DNA of 64,000 bases. Origin: CAYLJV01 sp964554215. Lineage in GTDB: Archaea; Hadarchaeota; Hadarchaeia; Hadarchaeales; JAGGTB01. A program made the position numbers and the translations under genes. The notes below the pieces were generated by a model. It was not told the origin of the DNA. It worked only from the letters and a program-made list of their open reading frames with translations, and did no database searches. Below are positions 37,701 to 45,579 of the stretch, in pieces; positions within the stretch are counted from its first letter, which is position 1; each line of letters starts with the position of its first letter. The DNA is taken from the NCBI GenBank assembly GCA_964554215.1, contig CAZKND010000001.1, positions 1 to 64,000 of the forward strand, in the 5' to 3' direction.

Positions 37701-37968
37701 AAGGCTGACCCGGGACATAGTAAGAAGACTTCAAGAGATGAGAAAAGATATGGAGTTGGAAATGGAGGAGGAGATAAACGTTTCAATCGGAGTCCAAAAC
37801 GAAAAGTTCAAGAACTATTTGAAGAAAGAGCAGGACTATATCGAAGAAGAGGTCAGAGTCCATACTCTTCTGATCGGAGCTCCAAAGAAAGTGAAAGAGC
37901 AAAGATACATGAAAGAATGGAATATAATGGACGAAAAATTCGAACTCTCAATGAGTCGTACAAAATAA
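34723..37968 (+). CDS. ileS: isoleucyl-tRNA synthetase
   Basis: About 1,081 residues. Class Ia signatures are present: YASGRIHLGTAWNK (HIGH motif, about residue 45) and KMSKSLGN (KMSKS, about 600), with the CP1 editing domain between (VWTTTPWTIPANMAVT), zinc-binding cysteine pairs in WRCDSP, CENCENS and CPNC segments, and a long C-terminal tRNA-binding region. I chose ATG 34723, giving MIQEAPKNYEAPEKEEEI, the usual N-terminus; GTG 34714 is alternative. A TATA-like AATTATAAAG about 25-30 bp upstream fits leaderless transcription. Confidence 0.96.
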   Translation: MIQEAPKNYEAPEKEEEIQEWWDSEGIFEKVKEDHENDPDWYFLDGPPYASGRIHLGTAWNKLIKDTVLRFQTMKGYDVRRQPGWDTHGLPIEVKVEEELGVNSKKDIEEEYGIDNFIDECKKWATEHIDMMSEQFQRLGIWMDWDEPYVTYENDYLESAWWTLKKAAEKDLMEQRLQVIQWCPRCETALAEHEVRGEYKQVKDPSMYARFKLTYSSDEYLLVWTTTPWTIPANMAVTVDPDLYYAKIEIDGDIYIMAEALVSDVMNKLGVYDYKRVGLVKGEELEGLRYEHPLLDEVPKQNEYKNHHKVITGEHVTIEDGTGCVHTAPGHGVEDFEIGQEYDLPVFSPVGGDGKFTEEAGKYEGMDVKDADEVILDELEEKDILMKRGVIRHSYPHCWRCDSPLIFRATDQLFLDISELKPKIIAENTEKVKWTPEWAEDRYNDGVESVGDWCISRQRYWGIPIPIWECENCENSEMIGSREELFEKSIYELDEDIDLHRPGVDDVKFNCPNCSGEMSRVEDVLDVWFDSGIAPWASLGFPQDEELLDEMWPVDFVTEGEDQVTKWFYSQQAASMIAFDDIPYREAGMHGFTLDDEGRKMSKSLGNVVEPSEVVEEYGADALRFYMLHTSPIWEDLKFSWDELEVAERLMNVLWNSFVFGTTYMSLDDFDPKEMNEEEIEENLQIEDKWILSRINQTIAQVSEHLENRKFHKATRALESFILEDLSRWYIKLVRKRTWIEEDDPRKKVAYQTLYRTFDKLLRIISPLLPHLSEEMYQKMIRAGDEEMPESVHQLSWPKTREERIDEQLEEKMERKTEEIHKTSKRKLEENMEKVRDIVETGAKARQRAGIKGRWPVQKVIVSAESEDTKEAINELESILVDQLNCKELEAMTEEEFQEEVDLICDVNTESLKDRFGDLAYKIERIIKDMDSDQVKKQGESQGFIGLTVEGQKIKVGLNELTMDKLPENLTSAESEYGEVIIDESTTPELEAERLTRDIVRRLQEMRKDMELEMEEEINVSIGVQNEKFKNYLKKEQDYIEEEVRVHTLLIGAPKKVKEQRYMKEWNIMDEKFELSMSRTK

Positions 37969-37985
37969 TTTGAGCTGATTTTATT

Positions 37986-38675
37986 ATGAAAAAAATAGGG
38001 GTAATTTCAGACCCTCATGCAAATCTAGAAGCGCTTAGAACCGTTCTAGAGGATATGCCGGATGTCGATAAAATAATCTGTGCAGGGGATTTAGTAAATC
38101 TCGGACCACAACCAAACGAAGTAATAGATTTGATAAAAAACGAAGACATACTTACCGTCTTAGGAAACCACGACCATGCTGTAATAGAAAACGATGCTAG
38201 CTCATTCAACGAGGAAGTCGCGGAATCTCTAAAATGGACTCGAGAAGAACTCACTAAGGACAACCTCAATTTTCTAAAAGACTTATCAAAAACGGAAAGA
38301 TTAGAGGAAGAGGATTACGAAATATTTATCGCTCACGGAACTCCCAGAAAACCTTTGAAAGAATATCTCTACCCTGGAACTTCTAACCGAGCGCTAATGA
38401 AAATGACAAAAAAAGTAGACACAGACGTAATAGTTCTAGGTCATACACACGTCCCATTAAAACGAACTATTCAAAGCAAACGTATTCTAAATCCTGGATC
38501 CGTTGGTCAACCTAGAGACAGAAATCCAAAGGCAAGCTACAGCGTCATAGAACTAGGTGATGAAATAGAGGGAGAACAATACCGAGTATCTTACGATATA
38601 GAAAAAACTAAGAAAAAAATAGAGGACTTCGATCTTCCGGAAAAACTTGGTATCAGACTTGAGTTCGGTTGGTAA
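37986..38675 (+). CDS. YfcE/MJ0936-like metallophosphoesterase
   Basis: A 229-residue calcineurin-like phosphoesterase: ISDPHANLEAL (residues 7-17), CAGDLVNLG, VLGNHDHAV, AHGTPRKP and VLGHTHVPL in order, which are the metal ligands of the family. Members cleave phosphodiesters or small phosphomonoesters in the cytoplasm; the natural substrate is usually unknown. It follows ileS by 17 bp and may be co-transcribed. Its stop abuts the stop of the opposing PRC-barrel gene. Confidence 0.86.
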   Translation: MKKIGVISDPHANLEALRTVLEDMPDVDKIICAGDLVNLGPQPNEVIDLIKNEDILTVLGNHDHAVIENDASSFNEEVAESLKWTREELTKDNLNFLKDLSKTERLEEEDYEIFIAHGTPRKPLKEYLYPGTSNRALMKMTKKVDTDVIVLGHTHVPLKRTIQSKRILNPGSVGQPRDRNPKASYSVIELGDEIEGEQYRVSYDIEKTKKKIEDFDLPEKLGIRLEFGW

Positions 38676-38948
38676 TTAGCGAGTCTTCAGTTGTTGTATT
38701 GCCAAACTGTTCTCGTTTACTACAATGTAATCCTTAACAGATGCTACTGCTCCGAAGGGCACCATAGCATAACCTTCTTCGTTCGTTGTAAGGCTTTGAG
38801 CTATTTCTTCAGATTCAGGTTTGATAACTAAAGTTTCTACGTCTCCTGTCTCCTCGTCAACTTCCAAATCATAAATATTTCCAACTCTGAGACCTTTGTC
38901 CGTTAGGACTCGCATGTCTCTTAGACTACTAGCCAAGATTCTTGACAT
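38676..38948 (-). CDS. PRC-barrel domain protein
   Basis: A 90-residue protein that is a single PRC-barrel: LRDMRVLTDKGLRVGNIYDL, then VEDEETGDVETLVIKP-like strands and AMVPFGAVASVKDYIVVNE. Small archaeal PRC-barrel proteins are common, often highly conserved, and linked to RNA processing or cell division, but no specific job can be read from this copy. It stands alone, tail to tail with the phosphoesterase gene. Confidence 0.85.
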   Translation of the reverse strand: MSRILASSLRDMRVLTDKGLRVGNIYDLEVDEETGDVETLVIKPESEEIAQSLTTNEEGYAMVPFGAVASVKDYIVVNENSLAIQQLKTR

Positions 38949-39088
38949 CTTTTGTTCCTCCGTACTTTCTTCTGCGTCCGAGGTTTAAAAATATAACTCT
39001 CTGCAATACAAAAAGAAGTCTCTACTCAAGAATAACTAAATATAAATTAAACCAAATCGAGCGTTAACAAAAAATTGAACATCTGAAA

Positions 39089-39928
39089 TTATTCTACCAA
39101 CAAATCAAGAACCACATGGTACAAATTGGGAGCATATGACCGAACTATCGCCTTGTCTTTCAACTCAACAGACCTATCAATATCCAAATTTTTTATGAAC
39201 TCAAAAGAAGGTCCAAACACTTCCGGCTCCTCTCCGTAATCATAAAAATGAATAATACCCCCCTCGGGCTTAACCGTCTTGAAAGCGGGCTCAATGAAAT
39301 CCCTCGCAAACTCAGGGAGTGGCATCAAAACACGGTCTGATTTTCCAACCAGGTACTCATCAATGACTTCACGAGCATCTCCTCTGACAGGAATCACTTT
39401 ATCTCCCACCTTGTTCTTTCTGATATTCTTCTCCATATACTCAACCGCCTTTTCATTCTTATCTATAGAATAGACCTTTTCAGGATCTGAATTAACAGCG
39501 GCAAGAATAGAATAACAACCTACACCGGCAAACATGTTAGTGACAACTTCGCCATCCTCAATCTTCTCAGTTATCCTATTTCTCTCATGAGCCAACCGAG
39601 GAGAGAAATACATCTCTTCCAGATCAACATCGAAAGAACAGCCGTACTCTTTGTGGGTGGTCTCCGTCTTATCCTCACCGGCTATCACTTCCAGATCTCT
39701 AGTCCTGAACTCCCCGCTGACAGGACTCTTCTGTCGTAGAACTGTGTTGACATTTCCCTGCACTTCCAAAAGAGACTCTCCAATCAAATGTTTCTTGTCA
39801 ACCAACGAATCGGGAATCTTGATAACAGCTATATCACCTACTACATCGAAAGAAGTGGGGATGTCCTCCTTCTCGTCATCGTCCAACTTACTCTTAAGAA
39901 CCTCTTTCAAACTCTTCAGCTCTGCCAA
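39089..39928 (-). CDS. Trm5/Taw2-family tRNA guanine-37 methyltransferase-like protein
   Basis: A 279-residue class I SAM enzyme. The N-terminal part (DIPTSFDVVGDIAVIKIPDS) and central YFSPRLAHERNRI match Trm5; NMFAGVGCYSI (about residue 130) binds SAM. Trm5 proteins carry an Asn-Leu-Pro in motif IV; here the sequence is MPLPEFARDF, so the asparagine is replaced. It may still methylate G37 N1, or be a Taw2-like or divergent paralogue. Located 30 bp downstream of the two-helix membrane protein gene, likely in one transcript. Confidence 0.78.
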   Translation of the reverse strand: MAELKSLKEVLKSKLDDDEKEDIPTSFDVVGDIAVIKIPDSLVDKKHLIGESLLEVQGNVNTVLRQKSPVSGEFRTRDLEVIAGEDKTETTHKEYGCSFDVDLEEMYFSPRLAHERNRITEKIEDGEVVTNMFAGVGCYSILAAVNSDPEKVYSIDKNEKAVEYMEKNIRKNKVGDKVIPVRGDAREVIDEYLVGKSDRVLMPLPEFARDFIEPAFKTVKPEGGIIHFYDYGEEPEVFGPSFEFIKNLDIDRSVELKDKAIVRSYAPNLYHVVLDLLVE

Positions 39929-39958
39929 AAAATCACCTACAAGAATAGTGTAGTTTCA

Positions 39959-40408
39959 CTATTCCGATATATTGTCTTCAACTTTGTCCAACAAAGCCGA
40001 TTCGTAGTTATTCAAAAGATTATTTCGAAGATTCTCCAATTTATCACTTTTCTTCCTAAATCTCCTGATGAAAACTACGGAGACAAGTATAGGAGCCACA
40101 CCTGCAATAATCAGTAAAAAGTAGATCATAGGAGAAGCTTCAAATATCACTTCTGGCCCCCAAAAAATCGCCATAGTGGCTGCAAAAGCTGCTATTCCAA
40201 ATATCCAAGCCCCAATTCCGTATTTTAACAATCTCTTAGCATACACCCATTGTACACTTGAAAGATTTTCCAATTCATCTTCAATAACGCTAAGTTTCCT
40301 TTTGATATCATCAGGACTGGCCTCCTCCGGCTCCATTTCCTCCTCATCAATATCTACATCAAAATCTTTAACATCATCCAAATCTTCAACATCAGCCAAA
40401 TTATTCAC
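39959..40408 (-). CDS. hypothetical membrane protein with acidic N-terminus
   Basis: The 149-residue protein has an N-terminal stretch of about 40 mostly acidic residues, a short helix, then two transmembrane segments (about residues 65-85 and 92-115) separated by a short loop, and a basic then charged C-terminal coil. No family recognised. The topology suggests both ends are in the cytoplasm. It precedes the Trm5-like gene. Confidence 0.65.
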   Translation of the reverse strand: MNNLADVEDLDDVKDFDVDIDEEEMEPEEASPDDIKRKLSVIEDELENLSSVQWVYAKRLLKYGIGAWIFGIAAFAATMAIFWGPEVIFEASPMIYFLLIIAGVAPILVSVVFIRRFRKKSDKLENLRNNLLNNYESALLDKVEDNISE

Positions 40409-40475
40409 CTCAAATACTTAACACTCTAGTTTAACTATTTCTTTAATTACCTAAAAATTAAACCCATACATCGAA

Positions 40476-40838
40476 TCAGGACTTTACTTTGGTTACTGAA
40501 ATAGAATCTCTTTCCGCGACCTCTCGAAAGCTGTCAACACCGTCCTCTATCTTAGCGAAAGTGCTAACAGGGCTAACCGGCTGAGAATCTCCATAGAATA
40601 CACAAAAAGCAGGGCCCTTGGGCCAATACGAAACGTCGCCTTTCTCTGTATTAGCACTTCCTTCCTCCGGCTCAATATTCACAGGGATTGTGAAGTAGAC
40701 CTCTTCCTTGAAGACAGAAGCTTTTCCTTCAAAGGGTAAAGACTCCCAAACGGCTTTGCAAGTCTCAGGCCTCTCGTCTTCGAGGAGTTTAGCTGTCGCT
40801 TCGAAATCGTCACCTGATATCTTAATTCTCTTAGTCAT
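40476..40838 (-). CDS. cyclophilin-like fold protein (DUF369/TM1367 type)
   Basis: About 120 residues. ETCKAVWESLPFEGKASVF, VYFTIPV and GDVSYWPKGPAFCVFYG are characteristic of the small cyclophilin-like family represented by TM1367. A peptidyl-prolyl isomerase activity has not been shown for the family as far as I know. The ATG at 40838 has GAGGA upstream; an ATG or alternative start 11 codons earlier lacks it. Divergent from the PIN-like gene. Confidence 0.75.
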   Translation of the reverse strand: MTKRIKISGDDFEATAKLLEDERPETCKAVWESLPFEGKASVFKEEVYFTIPVNIEPEEGSANTEKGDVSYWPKGPAFCVFYGDSQPVSPVSTFAKIEDGVDSFREVAERDSISVTKVKS

Positions 40839-40939
40839 ATTATCCTCAGTTAGTCTTGATTGATTTGCCAAATAAAACTGATGGACATGAAAATTTTCTC
40901 TTTAAAAAACACCGGCACAAAACCCCTAACAGGATTAGA

Positions 40940-41719
40940 ATGCCAATACAAGATTTCGGCGCGGTATGCGACATAAGTACGCTGACAGATAAGAACTCAT
41001 TAGAAAAAGCACATCGTTACTTCAAAAACTCCGGTCTATACCTCCCTTCCCCCACATATTCCTGGCTTTCCAGATCTAAGCTTATAGAAGTCCGAAACCA
41101 ACCAGTGAAATACAGCCTAATCCGAAAAGAAGTACAGAAAAGGAAAATATACCCTATCCACTTCCCGGAGATATATGACGAACTCAGCAGACAAATCCTA
41201 TTTGACACAGATCATAATATTCCCCTAACCGACATAAGAAGTCTATTACTGAGCACTCATCTTCAAATTCCCACTCTCACATTTGACCCGGAAATGTTGG
41301 AACGCATTTCAAAAGAAATAGGGATGATAACAATGAAAGAGATTAAAGTGAACTCTCACTGGAAAAAACTCAAAGAGATACTCAGACTATACAGAGAAAT
41401 GCTCTTCAAAGCAGGAGCAGAATTTCACAAAAATATTGAAAAAAATCAAACTTTTCCTCAAATAACTCAAGAAATTGAAGAATCACAAAAAGAAGAGATT
41501 AAGAGAACGTTAAACGCAATAAATGGAATTCAGGAAAATCAAAAAGCTGGTAAAAAAATAAAGTTTCACTTTCTGACCTGGGATATATTACCCAGTCTCA
41601 GAGAATACCATGCTCAAAAAATACTACCATCTCAGATGATAGAAAGAATATGTGAAAGAACAACTCTTCTTATAGCTACCCCTGAAAATTTCGAAAAAAC
41701 GAAAAATATAGGTAAATAG
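40940..41719 (+). CDS. PIN-like domain protein, unrecognised
   Basis: About 259 residues from ATG 40940 with AGGAT just upstream. The N-terminus GAVCDISTLTDKNSLEKA and the later TDIRSLLLSTHLQIPTLTFDPEML have the spacing of a PIN nuclease: a first aspartate after a hydrophobic strand, then a helix ending in a threonine-aspartate strand. Some catalytic acids are hard to place, so it may be inactive. The C-terminal half is Lys/Glu-rich helix. No antitoxin-like partner is seen. First of three orphan genes in an AT-rich block. Confidence 0.5.
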   Translation: MPIQDFGAVCDISTLTDKNSLEKAHRYFKNSGLYLPSPTYSWLSRSKLIEVRNQPVKYSLIRKEVQKRKIYPIHFPEIYDELSRQILFDTDHNIPLTDIRSLLLSTHLQIPTLTFDPEMLERISKEIGMITMKEIKVNSHWKKLKEILRLYREMLFKAGAEFHKNIEKNQTFPQITQEIEESQKEEIKRTLNAINGIQENQKAGKKIKFHFLTWDILPSLREYHAQKILPSQMIERICERTTLLIATPENFEKTKNIGK

Positions 41720-41795
41720 TTCGAATACACGGAGAAAATTAATAAAATAAACGGAAAAACAAAAACTCTGAAAATGATTAAAACGGCGGATCAAA

Positions 41796-43133
41796 ATGAA
41801 AAAGAAGATTACAGCTGTACTTCTAATACTTTCATTCCTAATCCTACTACCTAGTAGCAATTTTGTAGTACAGAACTACGCCGAAAGAGATTACGTTCAA
41901 TACAAAACCGAACCAGAAAATTATAATCCTCCAATCATCAAAATGTCGGAAAACTCAGGTCTATCGACAAAGATATGGTCAGAAAACAAATACACATACG
42001 AAGAAGTTGAAAACTTTCAAGATACTAGAAAAGTTGTTGACCATTATGAAGAAAAACCAAAGTACGGAGTGTGGTCCGCAGACTCCTATACCTCAAGAAT
42101 CCAAGTAGAAGCGGATCTTTCCGAAATGGACGAAGACACTCTAAGTTATCTGGAATCTACAAAAGACGAGGATTGGTGGTTAAACTATTTTGAATCAGTT
42201 TCTTACGGTAGACCTCGAAATTTTAGTTTAGAACCTAATGAAAAGCAAAAATTCGAATATGGATTCCAAAATTTTCAAGGATTCATAAATTGGAGAGATT
42301 TTAGAATCAGAGGAAGGTTCGGAACCTACTATCATATCCCCATTCCTAGAACTTATAGATACTTAAAAGAGGAAGGAAAATACCAAGTTCCAATTTATAA
42401 AGATGAAAAATACACCCGTTGGCGTACTAAAACTTTCGAAAACATAGAATACGAAGCAGAAGGATGGAAAAAAGCGGAAATAGAAGTGGAACTTTCAGAA
42501 TATACCCCTCCCAGCTATATCGAAGACAATATTTATTTGAAATCTAAAGTCAAGCCTAACGGACTAAACGTAAAACTAGATAATAATATCTTAGACTCAA
42601 AATCTTCTGTAATACACCTTAGTATTCAACCTACAAATAAAATGAAAAAAGGGAAGTATCCCATCTTTTTAGAAGCATACACCTCTGAAAATGAGAAAAT
42701 TGACACATCAAAATACAAATTAAACCTCAAAAAAGGAAGTGTCCCTGAAAACAAACATAGAAAAATAAACGAAGAAGTATCCGATAAAAAACCGGATGAG
42801 AAAGGAGATTCTAAGGAGGGTGAACAAAAAGAATGGGTTGGAGTAGGAGGAACAGTTTACTCCAGTAAAACAGGTGACAAACTAATAGAATACTCAGATG
42901 GAGTAAAAGTCCACATCGAAAGAGATGGTTTTTCCGGAACAGCCTCATGGACCACATCAACACAATATATTCACAAAAATCACACATATCAAGACAAAAC
43001 CTGGGAAATGAAACTAAGAGCTACCGCAGATGGTTACTATAGAGAAACTGCTCAAGTAACGGATTCTACCGATGACCATGGATGGGCTAACCAGGACTTC
43101 GAATTAAAACCCAATTCTAATTTTATAAACTAA
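41796..43133 (+). CDS. secreted hypothetical protein
   Basis: 445 residues with a clear Sec signal sequence (KKKITAVLLILSFLILLPSS). The long extracellular part is rich in Tyr, Glu and Lys. The C-terminal 105 residues, starting GVGGTVYSSKTGDKLIEYSD, resemble a carboxypeptidase-regulatory or similar small beta-sandwich domain, preceded by a charged linker rich in Lys, Glu and Asp. I do not recognise a family. Twenty-nine bp before the next exported protein, so the two may form one surface system. Confidence 0.6.
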   Translation: MKKKITAVLLILSFLILLPSSNFVVQNYAERDYVQYKTEPENYNPPIIKMSENSGLSTKIWSENKYTYEEVENFQDTRKVVDHYEEKPKYGVWSADSYTSRIQVEADLSEMDEDTLSYLESTKDEDWWLNYFESVSYGRPRNFSLEPNEKQKFEYGFQNFQGFINWRDFRIRGRFGTYYHIPIPRTYRYLKEEGKYQVPIYKDEKYTRWRTKTFENIEYEAEGWKKAEIEVELSEYTPPSYIEDNIYLKSKVKPNGLNVKLDNNILDSKSSVIHLSIQPTNKMKKGKYPIFLEAYTSENEKIDTSKYKLNLKKGSVPENKHRKINEEVSDKKPDEKGDSKEGEQKEWVGVGGTVYSSKTGDKLIEYSDGVKVHIERDGFSGTASWTTSTQYIHKNHTYQDKTWEMKLRATADGYYRETAQVTDSTDDHGWANQDFELKPNSNFIN

Positions 43134-43162
43134 ATCTAGAAAAAGGAAAGGAATGTGAAACC

Positions 43163-44041
43163 ATGGGAGAAAACAAAAAAGGTACTAATCAGGATAATAG
43201 TTCCGCTTTCACCTACCTAATAGCTTTACTCGTAGTAATATTCATAATCGGAACTTCTTTAGCAATAACGCCTTTAGGAGATATACTATCCGAAGAATTA
43301 GCTGACAGTAAATTTGTCGAAAGTTATGATAACAAAAACTTGAGCAAAAAAGACAACTCAAACATACAAGACGAGAACAAAAAAGTGACCTTCACGTATA
43401 CTGCAAAATACAATCACCTTGGAACAGAAAACGATATATTATTAGACGGTACTGTTTTCTTCTCCTTTCCAACACCAATGATAGAGAATAATCCTGCAGT
43501 GAACCTAGGTCCATATAATCACAAAATTGAAAATAGTACCGTTCAGCTCTTGGCCAATTATAAAGAAAACGATGAGAATATAACACAAGTTCAAATAGAA
43601 AATGGAAATTATGGAAAATTAATTGACCCACGACAAGACGCAATATTCTCCAAAAAACCCTTCCTCTCTAATCCGGAAAATCATGGTAAAAAAATTACAG
43701 TTCAATCATCGGGGGGTGGTTTCACTGAAGCTTTTAGAAAAAAAGGACCTGGAGGAGCAATTTATGAACACGAAAGTATACTAATTGAAGTAAAATTTTC
43801 AGTTCAAAAAGAAAAAACAGACGAGGTAACCCTTGAGGATCAAAAAGGCAATATTTCATCAAAAATTATTGGAACTACCGATGGACCCAATACAAATCAT
43901 ACTGTTATCCCAATCCAATACTCTGTCTCAGTAACACTTTCTCGAGAAATCGAAAACAAACAAAAAGTCGATAAATTTAGATTCAAGGCAGAAAAACCCA
44001 TACCCAAAGATAAATCTGTTGAACTGAAAAAGATTGCTTAA
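43163..44041 (+). CDS. membrane-anchored extracellular hypothetical protein
   Basis: 292 residues. A polar N-terminus of about 15 residues is followed by one hydrophobic helix (FTYLIALLVVIFIIGTSLAI, about residues 17-36), then a beta-rich domain of about 250 residues. The layout also resembles archaeal pilin-like precursors, but no clear class III cleavage motif is visible. It partners the secreted gene upstream. The stop is 2 bp from the herA stop on the other strand. No function assigned. Confidence 0.55.
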   Translation: MGENKKGTNQDNSSAFTYLIALLVVIFIIGTSLAITPLGDILSEELADSKFVESYDNKNLSKKDNSNIQDENKKVTFTYTAKYNHLGTENDILLDGTVFFSFPTPMIENNPAVNLGPYNHKIENSTVQLLANYKENDENITQVQIENGNYGKLIDPRQDAIFSKKPFLSNPENHGKKITVQSSGGGFTEAFRKKGPGGAIYEHESILIEVKFSVQKEKTDEVTLEDQKGNISSKIIGTTDGPNTNHTVIPIQYSVSVTLSREIENKQKVDKFRFKAEKPIPKDKSVELKKIA

Positions 44042-44043
44042 TA

Positions 44044-45579
44044 TCACATGAAGGCTTTTACGTCTTGTTTGTCCTGTGCTCTATCATCTTCGTAGTCTTT
44101 GGCTATTTCCTCCAGACCAACATCGTGATTTGCTTCTTTTGATTTTCTTTCTCTTACATTTACAAAAACTGGATGATTCACAGCCTCACCTACAACAAGA
44201 GCCTGTCCAACAGGGAGGGAAGATATAATGCTTGAAGTGTCCTTCGTAATCTTTTCGGAAGATTTCTTTATATGGTCCAAATCGTACGGATTCGTCACTC
44301 TGAGAATTATATTCGTGTTTGCCTGGGAGAGTACGGTGGTAGACAGCCTCTTAGGTCTTTGACTTATGAGGATTAATGAGGCGTAAAATTTCCTACCCTC
44401 TCGAGCCACCTTTTTCAAAATCCCTGATGAAATCGAAGAATTCTGCGAGGGAGCAAACTGGTGAGCTTCCTCCACCAACATAGCGAAAGGAGGAGCTTTT
44501 CCCGATTTTCTCTTGTTGAACAATTTTCTAGCAAAATATGTGAGAATCACCCTCTTCTCTCTGAGACTGAATACCCTACTCAGATCTAAAATCGCTGCTT
44601 TTCCCGGTTTCACAAGTTCTTTCCATGTCGGATAGTCATTCTTTCCAAATATTCCAAGTTTTTTGAGATCGTACAACCTGTCAAGCAATGCTTTACGGAG
44701 CTGTTTATTGGACTTACCGTTGTCCTCCACTCGAGCTATAACATCATCAAGATCATATCTTCCCTTACCATTCCTCATCTCGGATCTCAAGTTACTTATC
44801 ACTCTACTGAGCTCTCTCGCTTGACTACTGCTCATGTCAGGAGCAAACTCCTTGAACTGATAGGCCGACATGCTTGGAACTCCAATTTTCACATTTTCAC
44901 CGCCTATCAAAGACACCTGATCGGAATAATCGACTCCTTCCGACCCATTAGACTCCGCTAAGGAAGTGTATTCTCCATGGACATCGACAATAACCGAAGC
45001 AATCCTACCATCATCTCTATCCCGTTCTAACAGTTCTTCGATGAGGACGGAGGCCGTGTAGCTCTTACCGGCACCGCTCATAGCAAGAATGGCGGCATGT
45101 TTGCGCAAAAGTTTAGTTAGGTCAAATTTGGCCCTAAGATCGTGATAACGAATCTCTCCTAAATCCACACCGCCATCCTTATCAATCCCTAAAAAATCGC
45201 AAAGCGAATCTTCATCGATTTTGAAAACCTTATCTCCCGGGGAAACTGGAAAACTTACCTGTTTCAACCCATCATCGGATTTTATCCCTGAGGACTTCGC
45301 TTCTGCAACGATATATTCCCACCTGCCAGCCGGAAAAATCGAAGTCAGAGACTCCTCCCCTTTTTCGTATTCTTTCACCGACTCAGGTCGCATAAAATAA
45401 CGGTTGGTCTTCTTAACGTTCTGAACCTGGGCAATCACCTTACCCTCTTTCGATTCCAACTCTACAAATTGACTCCTACGAACTGGAATCCCCCCATTCT
45501 TGTTTGTAACTACGAAAGAGAAATCTCCTGAAGATGGTCCGTCAGGAGTGCAAATTACTGTGCCTAACTCTTCTGTCAT
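44044..45579 (-). CDS. herA: HerA bipolar DNA helicase/translocase
   Basis: 511 residues. An N-terminal HAS-type beta barrel precedes the FtsK/HerA ATPase with AMSGAGKSYTASVLIEELLE (Walker A), VIVDVHGEY (Walker B) and AMLVEEAHQFAPS. Family knowledge: a hexamer that works with NurA in DNA end resection. Its start overlaps the nurA stop by 4 bp. Rad50 and Mre11, often in the same operon, are not in this window. Confidence 0.94.
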   Translation of the reverse strand: MTEELGTVICTPDGPSSGDFSFVVTNKNGGIPVRRSQFVELESKEGKVIAQVQNVKKTNRYFMRPESVKEYEKGEESLTSIFPAGRWEYIVAEAKSSGIKSDDGLKQVSFPVSPGDKVFKIDEDSLCDFLGIDKDGGVDLGEIRYHDLRAKFDLTKLLRKHAAILAMSGAGKSYTASVLIEELLERDRDDGRIASVIVDVHGEYTSLAESNGSEGVDYSDQVSLIGGENVKIGVPSMSAYQFKEFAPDMSSSQARELSRVISNLRSEMRNGKGRYDLDDVIARVEDNGKSNKQLRKALLDRLYDLKKLGIFGKNDYPTWKELVKPGKAAILDLSRVFSLREKRVILTYFARKLFNKRKSGKAPPFAMLVEEAHQFAPSQNSSISSGILKKVAREGRKFYASLILISQRPKRLSTTVLSQANTNIILRVTNPYDLDHIKKSSEKITKDTSSIISSLPVGQALVVGEAVNHPVFVNVRERKSKEANHDVGLEEIAKDYEDDRAQDKQDVKAFM

